A stretch of DNA of 64,000 bases from Fulvivirga sediminis (GTDB taxonomy: Bacteria; Bacteroidota; Bacteroidia; Cytophagales; Cyclobacteriaceae). The position numbers were made by a program, and so were the translations under genes. The notes under the pieces are model-generated. The model was not told the DNA's origin and did not search any database. It saw only the letters and a list, made by a program, of their open reading frames with translations. The stretch's first letter is position 1. Each line of letters begins with the position of its first letter. Location: assembly GCF_016757215.1 (NCBI RefSeq), contig NZ_JAESIY010000008.1:300870-364869 (forward strand), written 5' to 3'. Below are positions 1-9,017 of the stretch, one piece after another.

Positions 1-1434
1 TTTACCTCCACCACTTTCGCTAGCCACGCGGTATTCTATAAGATAAGTGCCAGATTCAGGAATATTTATACCATTATAGGCCATCCAGTCGGTAGCTTCT
101 ATATAACCTACATTTTGACCTCCTTCAGAGCAATTTTCTAGCTCAACACCTTGCATTGAACCATAATTTTCTGCTTCTATAAACTTAGAAAAACCAGGGT
201 TACCTCCGCCGTCATTTCCATCAAAACCACCAAGGGTTATTTTTATGCTGGAAGGGCTGGGGGTATGTACGGTAGCTGATTGATCAAAAACATCGTCGTA
301 GGCAAAAGCATACGTCTGACCTTCGAAACTGATATCTTCTCTGTGGAAGAACTTCGCGTACCAGTTGTAAGGCCATGTTTGGTAATACTTAGAAGCGTTG
401 CCGAAATCTTGAAGCACCCCAGATGGCACGTTTAGATCAATAGCATGACGAGTGATTGCAGCTACAAACTGAGCTTGCACTACTAAATCCCATTGTCCGC
501 CAGAAGCCATTACACCACTGCCTTCCATGGCCTCTTCTGTAGTTGGTTTACCAGGAATGGTAGCTACTTGCCCGTCACTGTCTCTGGTAAACACAAACTG
601 ATTTCCTCCTTGTACACTCCCTCTCCATACACCGGCTTGTCCTGAGTTGAAGACTAATTGCTGACTTGAATATTTGCTCCAGATAGCATCTATATACCCC
701 TGAAAGAAATTATTTGGAAAGGAACTGTTTTTAGTAGGAAACTGAATGATACCTTCTGAGTTATCCAGTAGCCCTTGAAATTCTGTAGGTGCATTGTTTT
801 GCCATTCAGATAGGATTTCGGCATGAGCTTTTTGTTCTCCAACTTTTTTATAAAAGTTGTTTCCCCACACTTCTAAGCCCATAGGAAACTGATAACTGTC
901 TACCCTGGTAGTATTACACCATAGTCCATTATTATTATATGTGAGCTCAATTAGCTCATACTTTATACCCTGATTAGGATCTGTTGGGTTTTCCAGGTTT
1001 GGGGCTGCATACCCGCTAGTAGCGCCCGAATGCCCGAAAAAGTATAGGTATAATTGGCTTTCGAAGGCAATCATAATCCTACATCCCGCTATTTTAGGGA
1101 TGTTAATGGTGTTGTTGCTAATATCACTAAGCTTTCTGAAACAGTTGGCATAGAGACCATTATTACCAGGACCTTTATTGCCTCCGTAAACAGGACCCTG
1201 TACGGTATTGTACGAAGAATTCATGGGATTTACCTGTCCTGTCACTGGGTCTACCCATACGTGGCCGTCAGTAATCCCTACTATCCCAACGTATACTTCG
1301 CTATCAGGATAAGGTGAGTTGTTGACGACTTGATAGGGTAGTGTTTGTGCCCAAGCTTGGGCTGAACATAAAAGAAATAAAATAACCGCCAATATTTTAT
1401 GGCAGTTCGCTAATCGGTAATGCTTTACTTGCAT
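1..1434 (-). CDS. GH64 beta-1,3-glucanase with C-terminal CBM6, 3' end outside window
   Basis: Secreted endo-beta-1,3-glucanase of glycoside hydrolase family 64, expected to attack laminarin or fungal-type beta-glucan outside the cell. Translating the minus strand from the ATG at 1432-1434 gives an open frame of 478 codons to the window edge. Residues 1-30 form a Sec signal peptide (hydrophobic core ILAVILFLLC, cleavage after AWA). Residues about 33-400 match the GH64 thaumatin-like fold, including YQVVNNSPYPDSEVYVGIVG near the start and GLEVWGNNFY. From about residue 416 a carbohydrate-binding module family 6 begins (FIEAENYGSMQGVELENC, then GYIEATDWMAYNGINIP). The C-terminus, where a type IX sorting domain could lie, is not in the window. 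Family assignment is from recognised motifs, not a search. Confidence 0.85.
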   Translation of the reverse strand, partial: MQVKHYRLANCHKILAVILFLLCSAQAWAQTLPYQVVNNSPYPDSEVYVGIVGITDGHVWVDPVTGQVNPMNSSYNTVQGPVYGGNKGPGNNGLYANCFRKLSDISNNTINIPKIAGCRIMIAFESQLYLYFFGHSGATSGYAAPNLENPTDPNQGIKYELIELTYNNNGLWCNTTRVDSYQFPMGLEVWGNNFYKKVGEQKAHAEILSEWQNNAPTEFQGLLDNSEGIIQFPTKNSSFPNNFFQGYIDAIWSKYSSQQLVFNSGQAGVWRGSVQGGNQFVFTRDSDGQVATIPGKPTTEEAMEGSGVMASGGQWDLVVQAQFVAAITRHAIDLNVPSGVLQDFGNASKYYQTWPYNWYAKFFHREDISFEGQTYAFAYDDVFDQSATVHTPSPSSIKITLGGFDGNDGGGNPGFSKFIEAENYGSMQGVELENCSEGGQNVGYIEATDWMAYNGINIPESGTYLIEYRVASESGGGK

Positions 1435-2156
1435 GATTTAATTAGGTTTAAATGAAAAAATGGAACAAGCGTTACTTTCCCCAATATAAGATTGGGTAGC
1501 AACTAGGTTAATAGCGTGAGAGTACTATGTATTATCTTGGGTAAGCTGGTACTTAGGGTTGCAGGTGATGTACTAAGATTGGTGTACCAGATTGTTGAAT
1601 TGATAGATAGTAATATTGTGACATATAAATAAAGGTTTTGGTTGAACGCTTTAAAGATGTCATAAAAATACTTAGGAGGGGCATAATGTGTTACTACAAA
1701 AACACATCTAAGGCTAAAAGCTAACCTTACAAAAATACATCAGCTATGCGTAACGGAAATGTATTCAGTGAGTTATGGCAGTTTTTTTAATACAGTATAA
1801 TATCGAAATATTTAAAGTATTTACGGTTGTTGATAACCGTATTTAATACTATTCCTTGGTTTAGGATAACGCTTTATAAAATATATCTTAAGTTAATGAA
1901 TCTTGATTAAAACATAAATTATTTTATAAAAATAATTTATTTAAGAAGTTTACTCTATTTAAAATAGATTTATAAAAGTGATTTTATATTTTGAGAGAGG
2001 TGTTGAGAAGTAGAGTGAAGGTTTATAAATAAGGAGGAGCTTTTGAGGTACTTATGACTATGAAGCATTAAGTAGAAAGGAATTTAAATTCAATAAAACC
2101 TGAAAGCTTCAGGTGCGTTATAAGGGTGCAAGTTTAAACTTTAATTAAATTTTCAA
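1435..2156. other. AT-rich intergenic region
   Basis: About 720 bases between two divergently transcribed genes. It should hold the promoters of the GH64 gene (leftward) and the SDR gene (rightward). I see no convincing reading frame. Bases 1857-1990 are very AT-rich. The only clear structure is the short inverted repeat at 2098-2114, listed separately. Confidence 0.5.
2098..2114. promoter_or_regulatory. Perfect 7-bp inverted repeat upstream of SDR gene
   Basis: ACCTGAA-AGC-TTCAGGT is a perfect palindrome with a 3-base centre, ending 43 bases before the SDR start codon. Its position is right for an operator, but no regulator gene lies next to it, so the role is inferred. Confidence 0.3.
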
Positions 2157-2870
2157 ATGAGCGATTTAAAAGGAAAAGTAGCATTTATAACAGGTGGAAG
2201 TAAAGGAATAGGGTATGGGGTAGCGGCCTCGCTTTTAAAAGAAGGCGTGAAGGTAGCTATAACCAGCCGTTCTCAGAAGGCAGCAGATGATGCAGCTGCT
2301 AATCTTGGATCTGATGACGTACTGGCACTTGAGGCAGATGTACGTAGTTTTGATTCTCAAAAGCAAGCGATTCAAAAGACAGTTGATAAGTGGGGTAAGA
2401 TAGATGTGCTGGTGGCTAATGCAGGTTTAGGTCATTTTGCATCCATAGAGGAGCTTACCGCTGATCAGTGGCAAGACACAATTGATACTAACTTAACCGG
2501 GGTTTTTTATAGCGTAAAAGCTTCATTAGAAGCCTTGAAAGAAAGCAATGGTTATATTATTACCATTTCCAGCTTAGCAGGAACTAATTTCTTTGCCGGA
2601 GGCTCGGCTTATAATGCTAGTAAGTTTGGTCTTACTGGTTTTAGCCAGGCTATTATGTTAGATTTAAGGAAATATGGCATTAAGGTATCTACTATTATGC
2701 CGGGGTCCGTGGCTACTCACTTTAATGATCATACGCCTAGCGAAGAAGATAGCTGGAAGATTCAAATAGAAGATATTGGAGAAATAGTAACTGATTTGGT
2801 GAAAATGAATCCAAGGACACTTCCAAGTAAAATTGAAGTAAGGCCTACAACACCTCCTTCAGCTAAATAA
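2157..2870 (+). CDS. SDR family NAD(P)-dependent oxidoreductase
   Basis: Classical short-chain dehydrogenase/reductase of 237 residues, a cytosolic Rossmann-fold enzyme resembling 3-oxoacyl-ACP reductase (FabG-like). The cofactor loop is TGGSKGIG (residues 12-19), the NAG motif is at 88-90, the catalytic Ser at 138/139, and Tyr152 and Lys156 form the YxxxK motif. The start codon has no Shine-Dalgarno sequence, which is usual in Bacteroidota. The gene stands alone, with a palindrome upstream and a terminator just downstream. The substrate cannot be deduced; the short C-terminus (PSKIEVRPTTPPS) resembles the unspecialised SDRs common in this phylum. Confidence 0.88.
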   Translation: MSDLKGKVAFITGGSKGIGYGVAASLLKEGVKVAITSRSQKAADDAAANLGSDDVLALEADVRSFDSQKQAIQKTVDKWGKIDVLVANAGLGHFASIEELTADQWQDTIDTNLTGVFYSVKASLEALKESNGYIITISSLAGTNFFAGGSAYNASKFGLTGFSQAIMLDLRKYGIKVSTIMPGSVATHFNDHTPSEEDSWKIQIEDIGEIVTDLVKMNPRTLPSKIEVRPTTPPSAK

Positions 2871-2880
2871 CAATAGATTA

Positions 2881-2908
2881 AAAAGGGCTAGATAAAGGCC
2901 CTTTTAAT
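2881..2908 (+). terminator. Rho-independent terminator after SDR gene
   Basis: AAAAGGGC pairs with GCCCTTTT around a 9-base loop, the descending arm giving the T run; it lies 10 bases after the stop codon. Confidence 0.75.
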
Positions 2909-2954
2909 ATCTGCTCCTCTCATTATTTATTTAGAAATAGTATCTTCATGCTTT

Positions 2955-4142
2955 ATGAAGTTAGGCAGGTCGTTTTTAATGGGGGGTAGGTTTCACATTA
3001 CACTCCTTTCCTTTACATTTTTGATGGTCTTTGCAGTGCTTTTTCACTATAATGGTGTAAAGTATGTAAATGATTCTCATAGGTATATCGAATATGCAGA
3101 AAGTCTTAAGAATGGCTTCTATATAGAAGCTCACAACATCTGGTATTTTGGTTATGTGATCTTCATTTATCTCATCAATATTTTTGCAGGCAAATCGCAG
3201 TATCTTATCATAGTCATGGCGCAATACCTACTGTGTTATTTCGCGCTCATACTATTGTATAAATCAGTTGTGCTATTGTTTAAAAATAGACTTTCAGGTC
3301 TTCTAGCAGGTTTTCTTTTTATTGCGCAAATAGAAATAATAAGCTGGAGTTCTTACTTATTATGTGAGTCACTATACATAAGTATGATATGTTTTTCTTT
3401 ATGGGCGGGTATTAGCTGGTTTCAGGGAAAGAGAAGTTGGAGGATGTTATTGTTGATGCTTTTTCTTTTTCTGTTCACTTTTATAAGCAAACCTACAGGC
3501 ATAGCCTTGCTTGTAGGCATAGGAGCGCTGTTAGTCAGAGAGTTTTGGCGGAGGCTGAATAATCGGTGGATTAAGGCCATATGTCTTGCAGCTTCGCTGA
3601 TTTCTTTATTGCTTTTGGTAAATCTGATGCTGTCAACTTTTACTCTTATGAGAGATTATCAGTCGGGAGAGATCATTTTTGCTATTAATACAGTTCCTTA
3701 TCAGCCTTCATTTAAATATTTGATAGTAGAAGTACCACAGCATTTGAATATATTATCGGATCACTATCCTCCTTTAGTTCGTTTAGTGCATTTTATAGCG
3801 AGTAACTTTAATTATTGGATAAAAATAAGCTCGATAAAGGTATTTTATTTTATACTTCATATAAGGCCTTATTGGTCTTTATGGCACAATTTATATAGTC
3901 TAATATTACTTCTTCCTCTTTATTTGTTTTGTATTAAAGCTTTGTTTAATAAACTGTTGCCAGTAGAGGTCAGGTTGTTTTCAATTACATACATAGTCAT
4001 CCATACCCTCACGGTTGGAATGACAACCGTAGATTGGGATGGTAGATTTTTAATGCCCGTATTGCCTGTAATATTTATACTTTCGTCCTATCAGATTATA
4101 GTGCAATTACAAGGTCGCTGTAGTTGGCTTAATTATCAGTAA
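2955..4142 (+). CDS. Multipass GT-C-like glycosyltransferase (putative)
   Basis: Integral membrane protein of 395 residues with about ten predicted transmembrane segments. The layout resembles GT-C glycosyltransferases (ArnT/PMT/GT39-like), which use lipid-linked sugars on the periplasmic face: one N-terminal helix, then a first outer loop carrying an acidic residue followed by aromatics (Asp40 in NDSHRYIEYAES), and a second acidic residue (Glu138 in SSYLLCESLY). The substrate is unknown. The gene runs towards the next one and overlaps its 3' end by 14 bp on opposite strands. Family-level evidence is topology and spaced acidic residues only. Confidence 0.55.
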   Translation: MKLGRSFLMGGRFHITLLSFTFLMVFAVLFHYNGVKYVNDSHRYIEYAESLKNGFYIEAHNIWYFGYVIFIYLINIFAGKSQYLIIVMAQYLLCYFALILLYKSVVLLFKNRLSGLLAGFLFIAQIEIISWSSYLLCESLYISMICFSLWAGISWFQGKRSWRMLLLMLFLFLFTFISKPTGIALLVGIGALLVREFWRRLNNRWIKAICLAASLISLLLLVNLMLSTFTLMRDYQSGEIIFAINTVPYQPSFKYLIVEVPQHLNILSDHYPPLVRLVHFIASNFNYWIKISSIKVFYFILHIRPYWSLWHNLYSLILLLPLYLFCIKALFNKLLPVEVRLFSITYIVIHTLTVGMTTVDWDGRFLMPVLPVIFILSSYQIIVQLQGRCSWLNYQ

Positions 4143-4857
4143 GTATATGGTGTTGGGTGTGTCTTTTATTTACCACTAGTTTAAAGGTACTCTGAGAAAG
4201 CCCTACAGACATATAGGATAATAATGTATATATGAAATAAGACATGCCTACCATTTCTAACGTTTCTTCTACCGTACATAGTAAGCCGTAGGTTAGATCT
4301 TTACCTCCATTGCTAGAAACATAGCTGCTACCTACCATTTCCATGCCTAGCGCTCCAAGAAGAAAAATAGCCGCTGAGACAATGAATTTTTTTGTGTAGC
4401 TCTTAGGTAAAGAAAAAAGGAATTTTATGTAGTAGATACCTATCAGTAAGAATATGATGCCGTAGGGTATGACCCAAGCATAATAAAACATTCCATCCAG
4501 GTTGAAAAAATAGCGCATAGGACCAATAAGAATTTCGTGAATAGAAACCGCTTCATCTATAGCGAGAAATGCGAAAATAAGACCCAACCCAAACCATTGT
4601 TTATAATATGAACTTGCCTTCTTGCTTCTGGCAATGTAAATGAGTAGCACCGAAACACTTAGCAGTAATAGAGATGAAAAGTAACTAGGAATGTTTTGTT
4701 CAGTATCAAAATCAATTAATCTAATTACGTGCTCCTCCAAATCGGGGTATTCTGTAGTATACTTTACAATATTACCCACAATACTTAGAATTAACAGCAA
4801 TATTACACAGGTGATGAGAGTGCGCAATACTTTTAGAGGGTGTAGTGTTACTTTCAT
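4129..4857 (-). CDS. Six-helix membrane protein with buried DE..HE and EE..E motifs
   Basis: Not assigned to a named family. The 242 residues form about six hydrophobic helices. Charged residues that are unusual for a membrane interior stand out: Asp101-Glu102 and His107-Glu108 in FLAIDEAVSIHE, Glu173 in GMEMVG, and Glu197-Glu198 with Glu201 in VEETLEMVG. Similar paired acidic/His motifs occur in helical membrane enzymes that bind metals, so an enzymatic or metal-binding role is possible but inferred. The gene is convergent with the GT-C-like gene and overlaps it by 14 bp. Confidence 0.6.
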   Translation of the reverse strand: MKVTLHPLKVLRTLITCVILLLILSIVGNIVKYTTEYPDLEEHVIRLIDFDTEQNIPSYFSSLLLLSVSVLLIYIARSKKASSYYKQWFGLGLIFAFLAIDEAVSIHEILIGPMRYFFNLDGMFYYAWVIPYGIIFLLIGIYYIKFLFSLPKSYTKKFIVSAAIFLLGALGMEMVGSSYVSSNGGKDLTYGLLCTVEETLEMVGMSYFIYTLLSYMSVGLSQSTFKLVVNKRHTQHHILTDN

Positions 4858-5027
4858 GCGAAATAGATTAAAGTTTAACCAATAATAAGACGATTGTATG
4901 AATTTAATAATCTCTTAACAAATTCTTAACATCAGCAAGTGTTTTTAGTTATAAATAATTTAATAACAAGGTCTATAATTAAAATAAATATTGCTTAAAT
5001 TATGTCTTGTAATAATTGCCTTCTCTC

Positions 5028-5798
5028 ATGGACAAAACATATTACCTACACAGAATTCAGTCTGAATTCCCCTTCTTGCAAGATTTGAAGTTCAAGACAC
5101 GCCTTTTTCTAAACAGATTAATGAATAAGGTACATGATCAAGATTTTGAAGCCATACGGCTGTTTTTTAATGAGCCGGGAAAAACATTTGTGGATATTGG
5201 AGCGAACAGAGGAGAGGCGGTAAATTCTATATTTACCTGTTGCCCTTCTGCTAAAATAGTCGCTTTTGAGCCTAATAAATTTATTTATGATAAGCTGCTA
5301 GTTGGAGTAAGAAAGGATAAGAGAAGACATTTTATGGCTTACAATTATGGTCTTTCCAGTAAAAGTGGAGATTTCACCTTATATGTTCCTTATTATAAGA
5401 AGTTCATGTATGATGGTTTGGCAAGTTTGCATTTTGAAAATGCAAGTGATTGGTTGGAAAATAGAATGTGGTATTATAATCCTAAGCACTTATCAGTGAA
5501 AGAATGTAAGGTGCAATTGAAGTGTTTGGATGATTTTAAACTCAACCCATATTTTGTAAAAATAGATGTTCAAGGCCACGAAATTGAAGTGCTTAAAGGA
5601 GCGAGAAAAACACTTGAGACAAATAAGCCTGTGCTTTTAGTTGAATCTCCTGATGATGCAGTGGTGCAGTTTATGACAGAACTGGGCTATGATTACTTTA
5701 TGTATTCTCAGGGAAAATTTTTTAAACATGAAATGGGGTCTGTAAATACCTTCTTCATTCATGAAGTTACTGCTGATAAACTGCCTATGGCAAGCTGA
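5028..5798 (+). CDS. FkbM family methyltransferase
   Basis: SAM-dependent O-methyltransferase of the FkbM family, about 256 residues. The SAM motif I is FVDIGANRGEAVNSI, followed by the acidic KIVAFEPNKF strand; the family signature FVKIDVQGHEIEVLKGA is near the C-terminus. FkbM enzymes methylate sugars or polyketides, often in glycan clusters, which would fit the GT-C-like neighbour, though the acceptor is unknown. I chose the ATG at 5028; an in-frame TTG at 5016 would add four residues. The promoter region upstream is very AT-rich. Confidence 0.82.
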   Translation: MDKTYYLHRIQSEFPFLQDLKFKTRLFLNRLMNKVHDQDFEAIRLFFNEPGKTFVDIGANRGEAVNSIFTCCPSAKIVAFEPNKFIYDKLLVGVRKDKRRHFMAYNYGLSSKSGDFTLYVPYYKKFMYDGLASLHFENASDWLENRMWYYNPKHLSVKECKVQLKCLDDFKLNPYFVKIDVQGHEIEVLKGARKTLETNKPVLLVESPDDAVVQFMTELGYDYFMYSQGKFFKHEMGSVNTFFIHEVTADKLPMAS

Positions 5799-5889
5799 AT
5801 AAACTTTTGTTTATTTTTTCTTTTATTTAACTTTTCCGAGGTCGGTCTGTTATTAATAATAGCTATGTAAAATTAAAATAGATATAATT

Positions 5890-7290
5890 ATGGCAGAAGT
5901 AACTATAGAGCAGGAGGTATTTAAGACGATTAATCCTGCCACAGGAAAAGAAATAAATAACTATCCAAAAATGTCTGACAGAGAAGCTGAAGAGGCTGTG
6001 AATAGATGCCATGAAGCATTTTTGTCATGGAAGCTGGAGTCAGTAGAAGAAAGAGCTAAAATAATTGCCGCAATCGGTGAAAAGCTTACAGAACGCAAAC
6101 AGGAGCTAGCCAAGCTCATGACTAGCGAGATGGGTAAGCTTGTAAAACATGGAGAGCAGGAAGTAGATCTTTGTGCTGCCATTTGTAAATGGACTTCAGA
6201 AAATGGCCCTGAGCAATTGAAAGATGAGGAAAGGGAGTTGCCCAACGGAGGTAGAGGCGTAGTAACTTACTCTCCAATTGGTGTTATTTACGGTATTCAG
6301 CCTTGGAACTTTCCAGCTTACCAGGTGGTGAGATATGCTATTGCTAACCTAATGGCTGGTAATGGTGTGTTACTGAAGCATGCGGAATCAGTTACTGGTT
6401 CAGCTCTATTGCTCTCAGAGATATTTGAAGAAGCAGGTTTGCCGGAAGATCTTTTTACAGTTTTAATAATTGATCATGATCAATCAGATGAGGTTATTAA
6501 AAATGATAAGGTAAGAGGTATTACGCTTACAGGTAGCTCTAATGCCGGTAGAATAGTGGCAGAGCAGGCAGCCAATCAGCTCAAGAAAACCGTAATGGAG
6601 TTAGGCTCTAACGATGCCTACATCGTTTTAGCAGATGCAGACCTAGATAATGCAGTGAAAATGTGTGTTATGGGTAGAACTTATAACAATGGAGAGGTTT
6701 GTGTAGCGGCTAAAAGGTTTGTTGTGGTAGATGAAATCTACGAAGATTTTAAAAAGGCCTTTGTTGAAAAAATGAAAGCATTGAAAATTGGTGATCCTAC
6801 CAGCGATGATGTGCAAATAGGTCCGATGTCACGAAAAGATCTTAGAGATGATCTACATGATCAGGTGAAGGAGAGTGTAGAGAAAGGTGCTAATGTGTTA
6901 TGTGGAGGTGAAATTCCTGATGATGAAGGTTTTTATTATCCTGCTACAGTGCTTGACAATGTGCAGCCTGGTCAGCCTGCTTATGATGATGAGCTTTTTG
7001 GGCCAGTAGCCTCATTAATTAGAGCGAAAGATGATGAAGATGCTATGAGAATAGCTAATGATAGCCGATTTGGTTTAGGAGGAGGTATATTCACGAAAGA
7101 TGTGAAAAAAGCCACTGAATTAGCTAAGCATCATTTTGATACAGGTATGATATTTATCAATGGTTTTGGCTTAGCCCAGCCGAACATGCCTTTCGGAGGT
7201 GTGAAAAATTCAGGGTACGGTCGTGAGCATGGAGGTTTTGGTATGAAGGAATTCGTTAATGCCAAGGCAATTAATATAATGCAAGAATAA
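5890..7290 (+). CDS. NAD(P)-dependent succinate-semialdehyde dehydrogenase
   Basis: Aldehyde dehydrogenase superfamily, 466 residues, closest in pattern to succinate-semialdehyde dehydrogenases of the GabD/Sad type that start with the TINPATGKEI motif. It oxidises succinate semialdehyde to succinate in the cytosol, feeding GABA carbon into the TCA cycle. Visible motifs are the cofactor-binding TGSSNAGRIVAEQA, catalytic base Glu237 in ELGSND, and the nucleophile Cys271 in NNGEVCVAAKRF. The length is slightly shorter than the roughly 480 residues of E. coli GabD. No gabT or transporter is adjacent, so physiological use as a general semialdehyde dehydrogenase is possible. A strong terminator follows. 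Confidence 0.87.
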   Translation: MAEVTIEQEVFKTINPATGKEINNYPKMSDREAEEAVNRCHEAFLSWKLESVEERAKIIAAIGEKLTERKQELAKLMTSEMGKLVKHGEQEVDLCAAICKWTSENGPEQLKDEERELPNGGRGVVTYSPIGVIYGIQPWNFPAYQVVRYAIANLMAGNGVLLKHAESVTGSALLLSEIFEEAGLPEDLFTVLIIDHDQSDEVIKNDKVRGITLTGSSNAGRIVAEQAANQLKKTVMELGSNDAYIVLADADLDNAVKMCVMGRTYNNGEVCVAAKRFVVVDEIYEDFKKAFVEKMKALKIGDPTSDDVQIGPMSRKDLRDDLHDQVKESVEKGANVLCGGEIPDDEGFYYPATVLDNVQPGQPAYDDELFGPVASLIRAKDDEDAMRIANDSRFGLGGGIFTKDVKKATELAKHHFDTGMIFINGFGLAQPNMPFGGVKNSGYGREHGGFGMKEFVNAKAINIMQE

Positions 7291-7297
7291 AATGTTT

Positions 7298-7338
7298 GGT
7301 TGCATAGAGAGGACAGTCTTCTTTATGCAACCTTTTTT
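7298..7338 (+). terminator. Rho-independent terminator after aldehyde dehydrogenase
   Basis: GGTTGCATA pairs with TATGCAACC around a 17-base loop, followed by TTTTTT. It also sits at the 3' end of the convergent Crp-type gene. Confidence 0.85.
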
Positions 7339-7349
7339 ATAATAAAAAT

Positions 7350-7946
7350 CTATCCTTCCTCATTTGTAAGCCCTTCTTTACCTGATAATTGAAGCAAAAT
7401 TCTGTTAAGACTTCGTAAAGTAATGCCTAAGTAATTGGCCATATCTTGCTTAGAGATGATGTTAAATAAGTCAGGTGTTTCATTCAATATTTTCATTAAA
7501 CTATTTTCTGTCGCATGCGAACCCTGAAAAGCATGTCTTTGCGCTTTGTAGCTTATTTTTTGGGCTAAAGAGTTCATGATCAGCTGATTGAATTGAGGAT
7601 CACTGTTAAGTAAATTGGCAAAATCCTTATGGGGAAGCTGGTATATGTGAAGTTCTTGGAGTGCCTCTATAGAACAAAAGCTCACAGTATGTGTGAAGAA
7701 CTCTATTTCACCAAATATTTCCCCAGCCCCGAAAAATTCCTGAATAAAATCCTTTCCATTGGCTTCTGAGCGATAACATTTCACTAAGCCTGACTGAATA
7801 ATAGATATGTGATTCACATTTTTATTCTGAGAAAGTATAATCTCTCCCTTATTAAATTCCTTCGTAATAAATACTTCACTCAGGTTTTGAGATATGTATT
7901 TTAAAATATTTTTGTTTTCTCTAATCATTTTTGAGCCTTGGGACAA
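7350..7946 (-). CDS. Crp/Fnr family transcriptional regulator
   Basis: Cytosolic one-component regulator of up to 198 residues. The N-terminal half is a cyclic-nucleotide-binding jelly-roll (FNKGEIILSQNKNVNHISII and FFGAGEIFGEIEFF); the last 60 residues hold a Crp-type winged helix-turn-helix (ISKQDMANYLGITLRSLNRI). No Fe-S cysteines of the Fnr type are seen. A second Met at residue 7 is an equally good start. It is divergent from the HD-hydrolase gene with only about 60 bases between the likely starts, so it may control itself or that gene. The ligand is unknown; most Bacteroidota members lack the strict cAMP-binding residues. Confidence 0.82.
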   Translation of the reverse strand: MSQGSKMIRENKNILKYISQNLSEVFITKEFNKGEIILSQNKNVNHISIIQSGLVKCYRSEANGKDFIQEFFGAGEIFGEIEFFTHTVSFCSIEALQELHIYQLPHKDFANLLNSDPQFNQLIMNSLAQKISYKAQRHAFQGSHATENSLMKILNETPDLFNIISKQDMANYLGITLRSLNRILLQLSGKEGLTNEEG

Positions 7947-8008
7947 ATGTCCTTTTTAGTAAAAATAAATTAATGTCTCTTTGTAGCACATTTAATCGAT
8001 TGAAATTT

Positions 8009-8602
8009 ATGAATATGGAAAGATTGTTAAAGCAAATAGAGTTTATAAAGCAGATTGATCAGCTGAAATATATCGCCAGAAAAACTAAGCTATTTAATAG
8101 TGATCGTCATGAAAATGATGCGGAACACAGCTGGCACCTCGCTATGATGGCTATGGTTTTGCTAGAGCATGCCAATGAAGAGGTGGATTTGTTAAAAGTA
8201 ATAAAGATGGTACTCATTCATGATATTGTAGAGATAGATGCTGGAGACACTTTTTTATACGATACCAGCAAAGATCATGTGAATACAGAAGAAGAACTGG
8301 TGGCAGCTAATAGAATTTTCGGATTGTTGCCGGAGGATCAAGCTGAGGAGTTTATAGCTATTTGGAGAGAATTTGAGGCAGCTGAAACCAAAGAAGCTAA
8401 GTTTGCCAAGACTCTGGATCGCTTTGAGCCAGTTTTACAAAATTTATCCAACCAAGGCGGTACCTGGGCAGAGTATGATGTAGAGCTATCAAGGATTTTT
8501 CAAAAAATCGGGGTTATAGAAAATGGCTCTGACTTTATTTGGGAATATACCAAAGAAGAAGTACAGCAATGTGCTGAGAAAGGTATTATTCGTAATAAAT
8601 GA
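8009..8602 (+). CDS. HD-domain phosphohydrolase, YfbR/HDDC2 type
   Basis: Cytosolic metal-dependent hydrolase of 197 residues. The HD metal site is visible: His34 and the His40 region (HENDAEHSWH), the His71-Asp72 doublet in LIHDIVEIDAGD, and a distal Asp around residue 134-135 (LDRF). Members of this group (E. coli YfbR, human HDDC2) dephosphorylate 5'-deoxynucleoside monophosphates, so a nucleotide-pool role is likely. I chose the ATG at 8009 because the family begins close to the first helix (ERLLKQIEFIKQIDQLKYI); the frame remains open further upstream but overlaps the divergent Crp gene. Confidence 0.8.
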   Translation: MNMERLLKQIEFIKQIDQLKYIARKTKLFNSDRHENDAEHSWHLAMMAMVLLEHANEEVDLLKVIKMVLIHDIVEIDAGDTFLYDTSKDHVNTEEELVAANRIFGLLPEDQAEEFIAIWREFEAAETKEAKFAKTLDRFEPVLQNLSNQGGTWAEYDVELSRIFQKIGVIENGSDFIWEYTKEEVQQCAEKGIIRNK

Positions 8603-8662
8603 AGGAATGCAGGTTGGAAAAGGCAGTGGCTAAGAAAGTTTAACCAATAGCCTTTTTTTGAT

Positions 8663-8746
8663 TTAAATATTAATCTTCTTATCAAACTCATTAAGCTGTA
8701 GGGAGATGTTGATCATTTCATATGTCTTTGCCAGAGTTTTTTGTAT
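8663..8746 (-). pseudogene. Relic of a histidine-kinase-like C-terminus
   Basis: On the minus strand this stretch translates to 27 residues ending in INISLQLNEFDKKINI and a stop. The C-terminus of the TPR/DHp protein at 10215-11804 ends in KDISLQLNEFDKKIDDN. The shared block is identical at DNA level over 36 bp. A stop codon lies immediately upstream of the relic frame, so only the 3' tail of a former paralogue, or a duplicated fragment, survives. Confidence 0.65.
8672..8707 (-). repeat. 36-bp exact repeat, copy 1
   Basis: Identical, base for base, to 10227-10262 and in the same orientation. Copy 2 encodes part of the C-terminus of the TPR/DHp protein. Confidence 0.85.
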
Positions 8747-9017
8747 CTATATTTTCTTCTCTATTCTAAGTCCTTTTTAAAATACTTAAGGAAGTACCTT
8801 TAATGGTTTGAAATAAAATTGGCACTAATTGTCTTTTTTTTAATTGTTTAATTGTCAGATTTTTAGTTTTGTAACCTATTTATTTTTTGAAGTTAAATAG
8901 TGGAATCGTGTTTAATGCATGGTTGTTGATTTGATTTCAATATTACATTTAAGCTTATCTATATTATACTATTTATATATAGTAGGTGCTATTTTTAAAA
9001 TTAAATAAAATTAAAAA

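Larger units (their letters stand above)
8603..9017. other. Intergenic region containing a gene relic
   Basis: About 415 bases. The left part carries the relic and 36-bp repeat described separately; the rest is AT-rich and presumably holds the promoter of the following lipoprotein gene. No intact gene is visible. Confidence 0.5.

Noticed and set aside
1054..1317. Plus-strand 87-codon frame
   Set aside because: It is antisense to the GH64 catalytic domain, which is clearly the coding strand.
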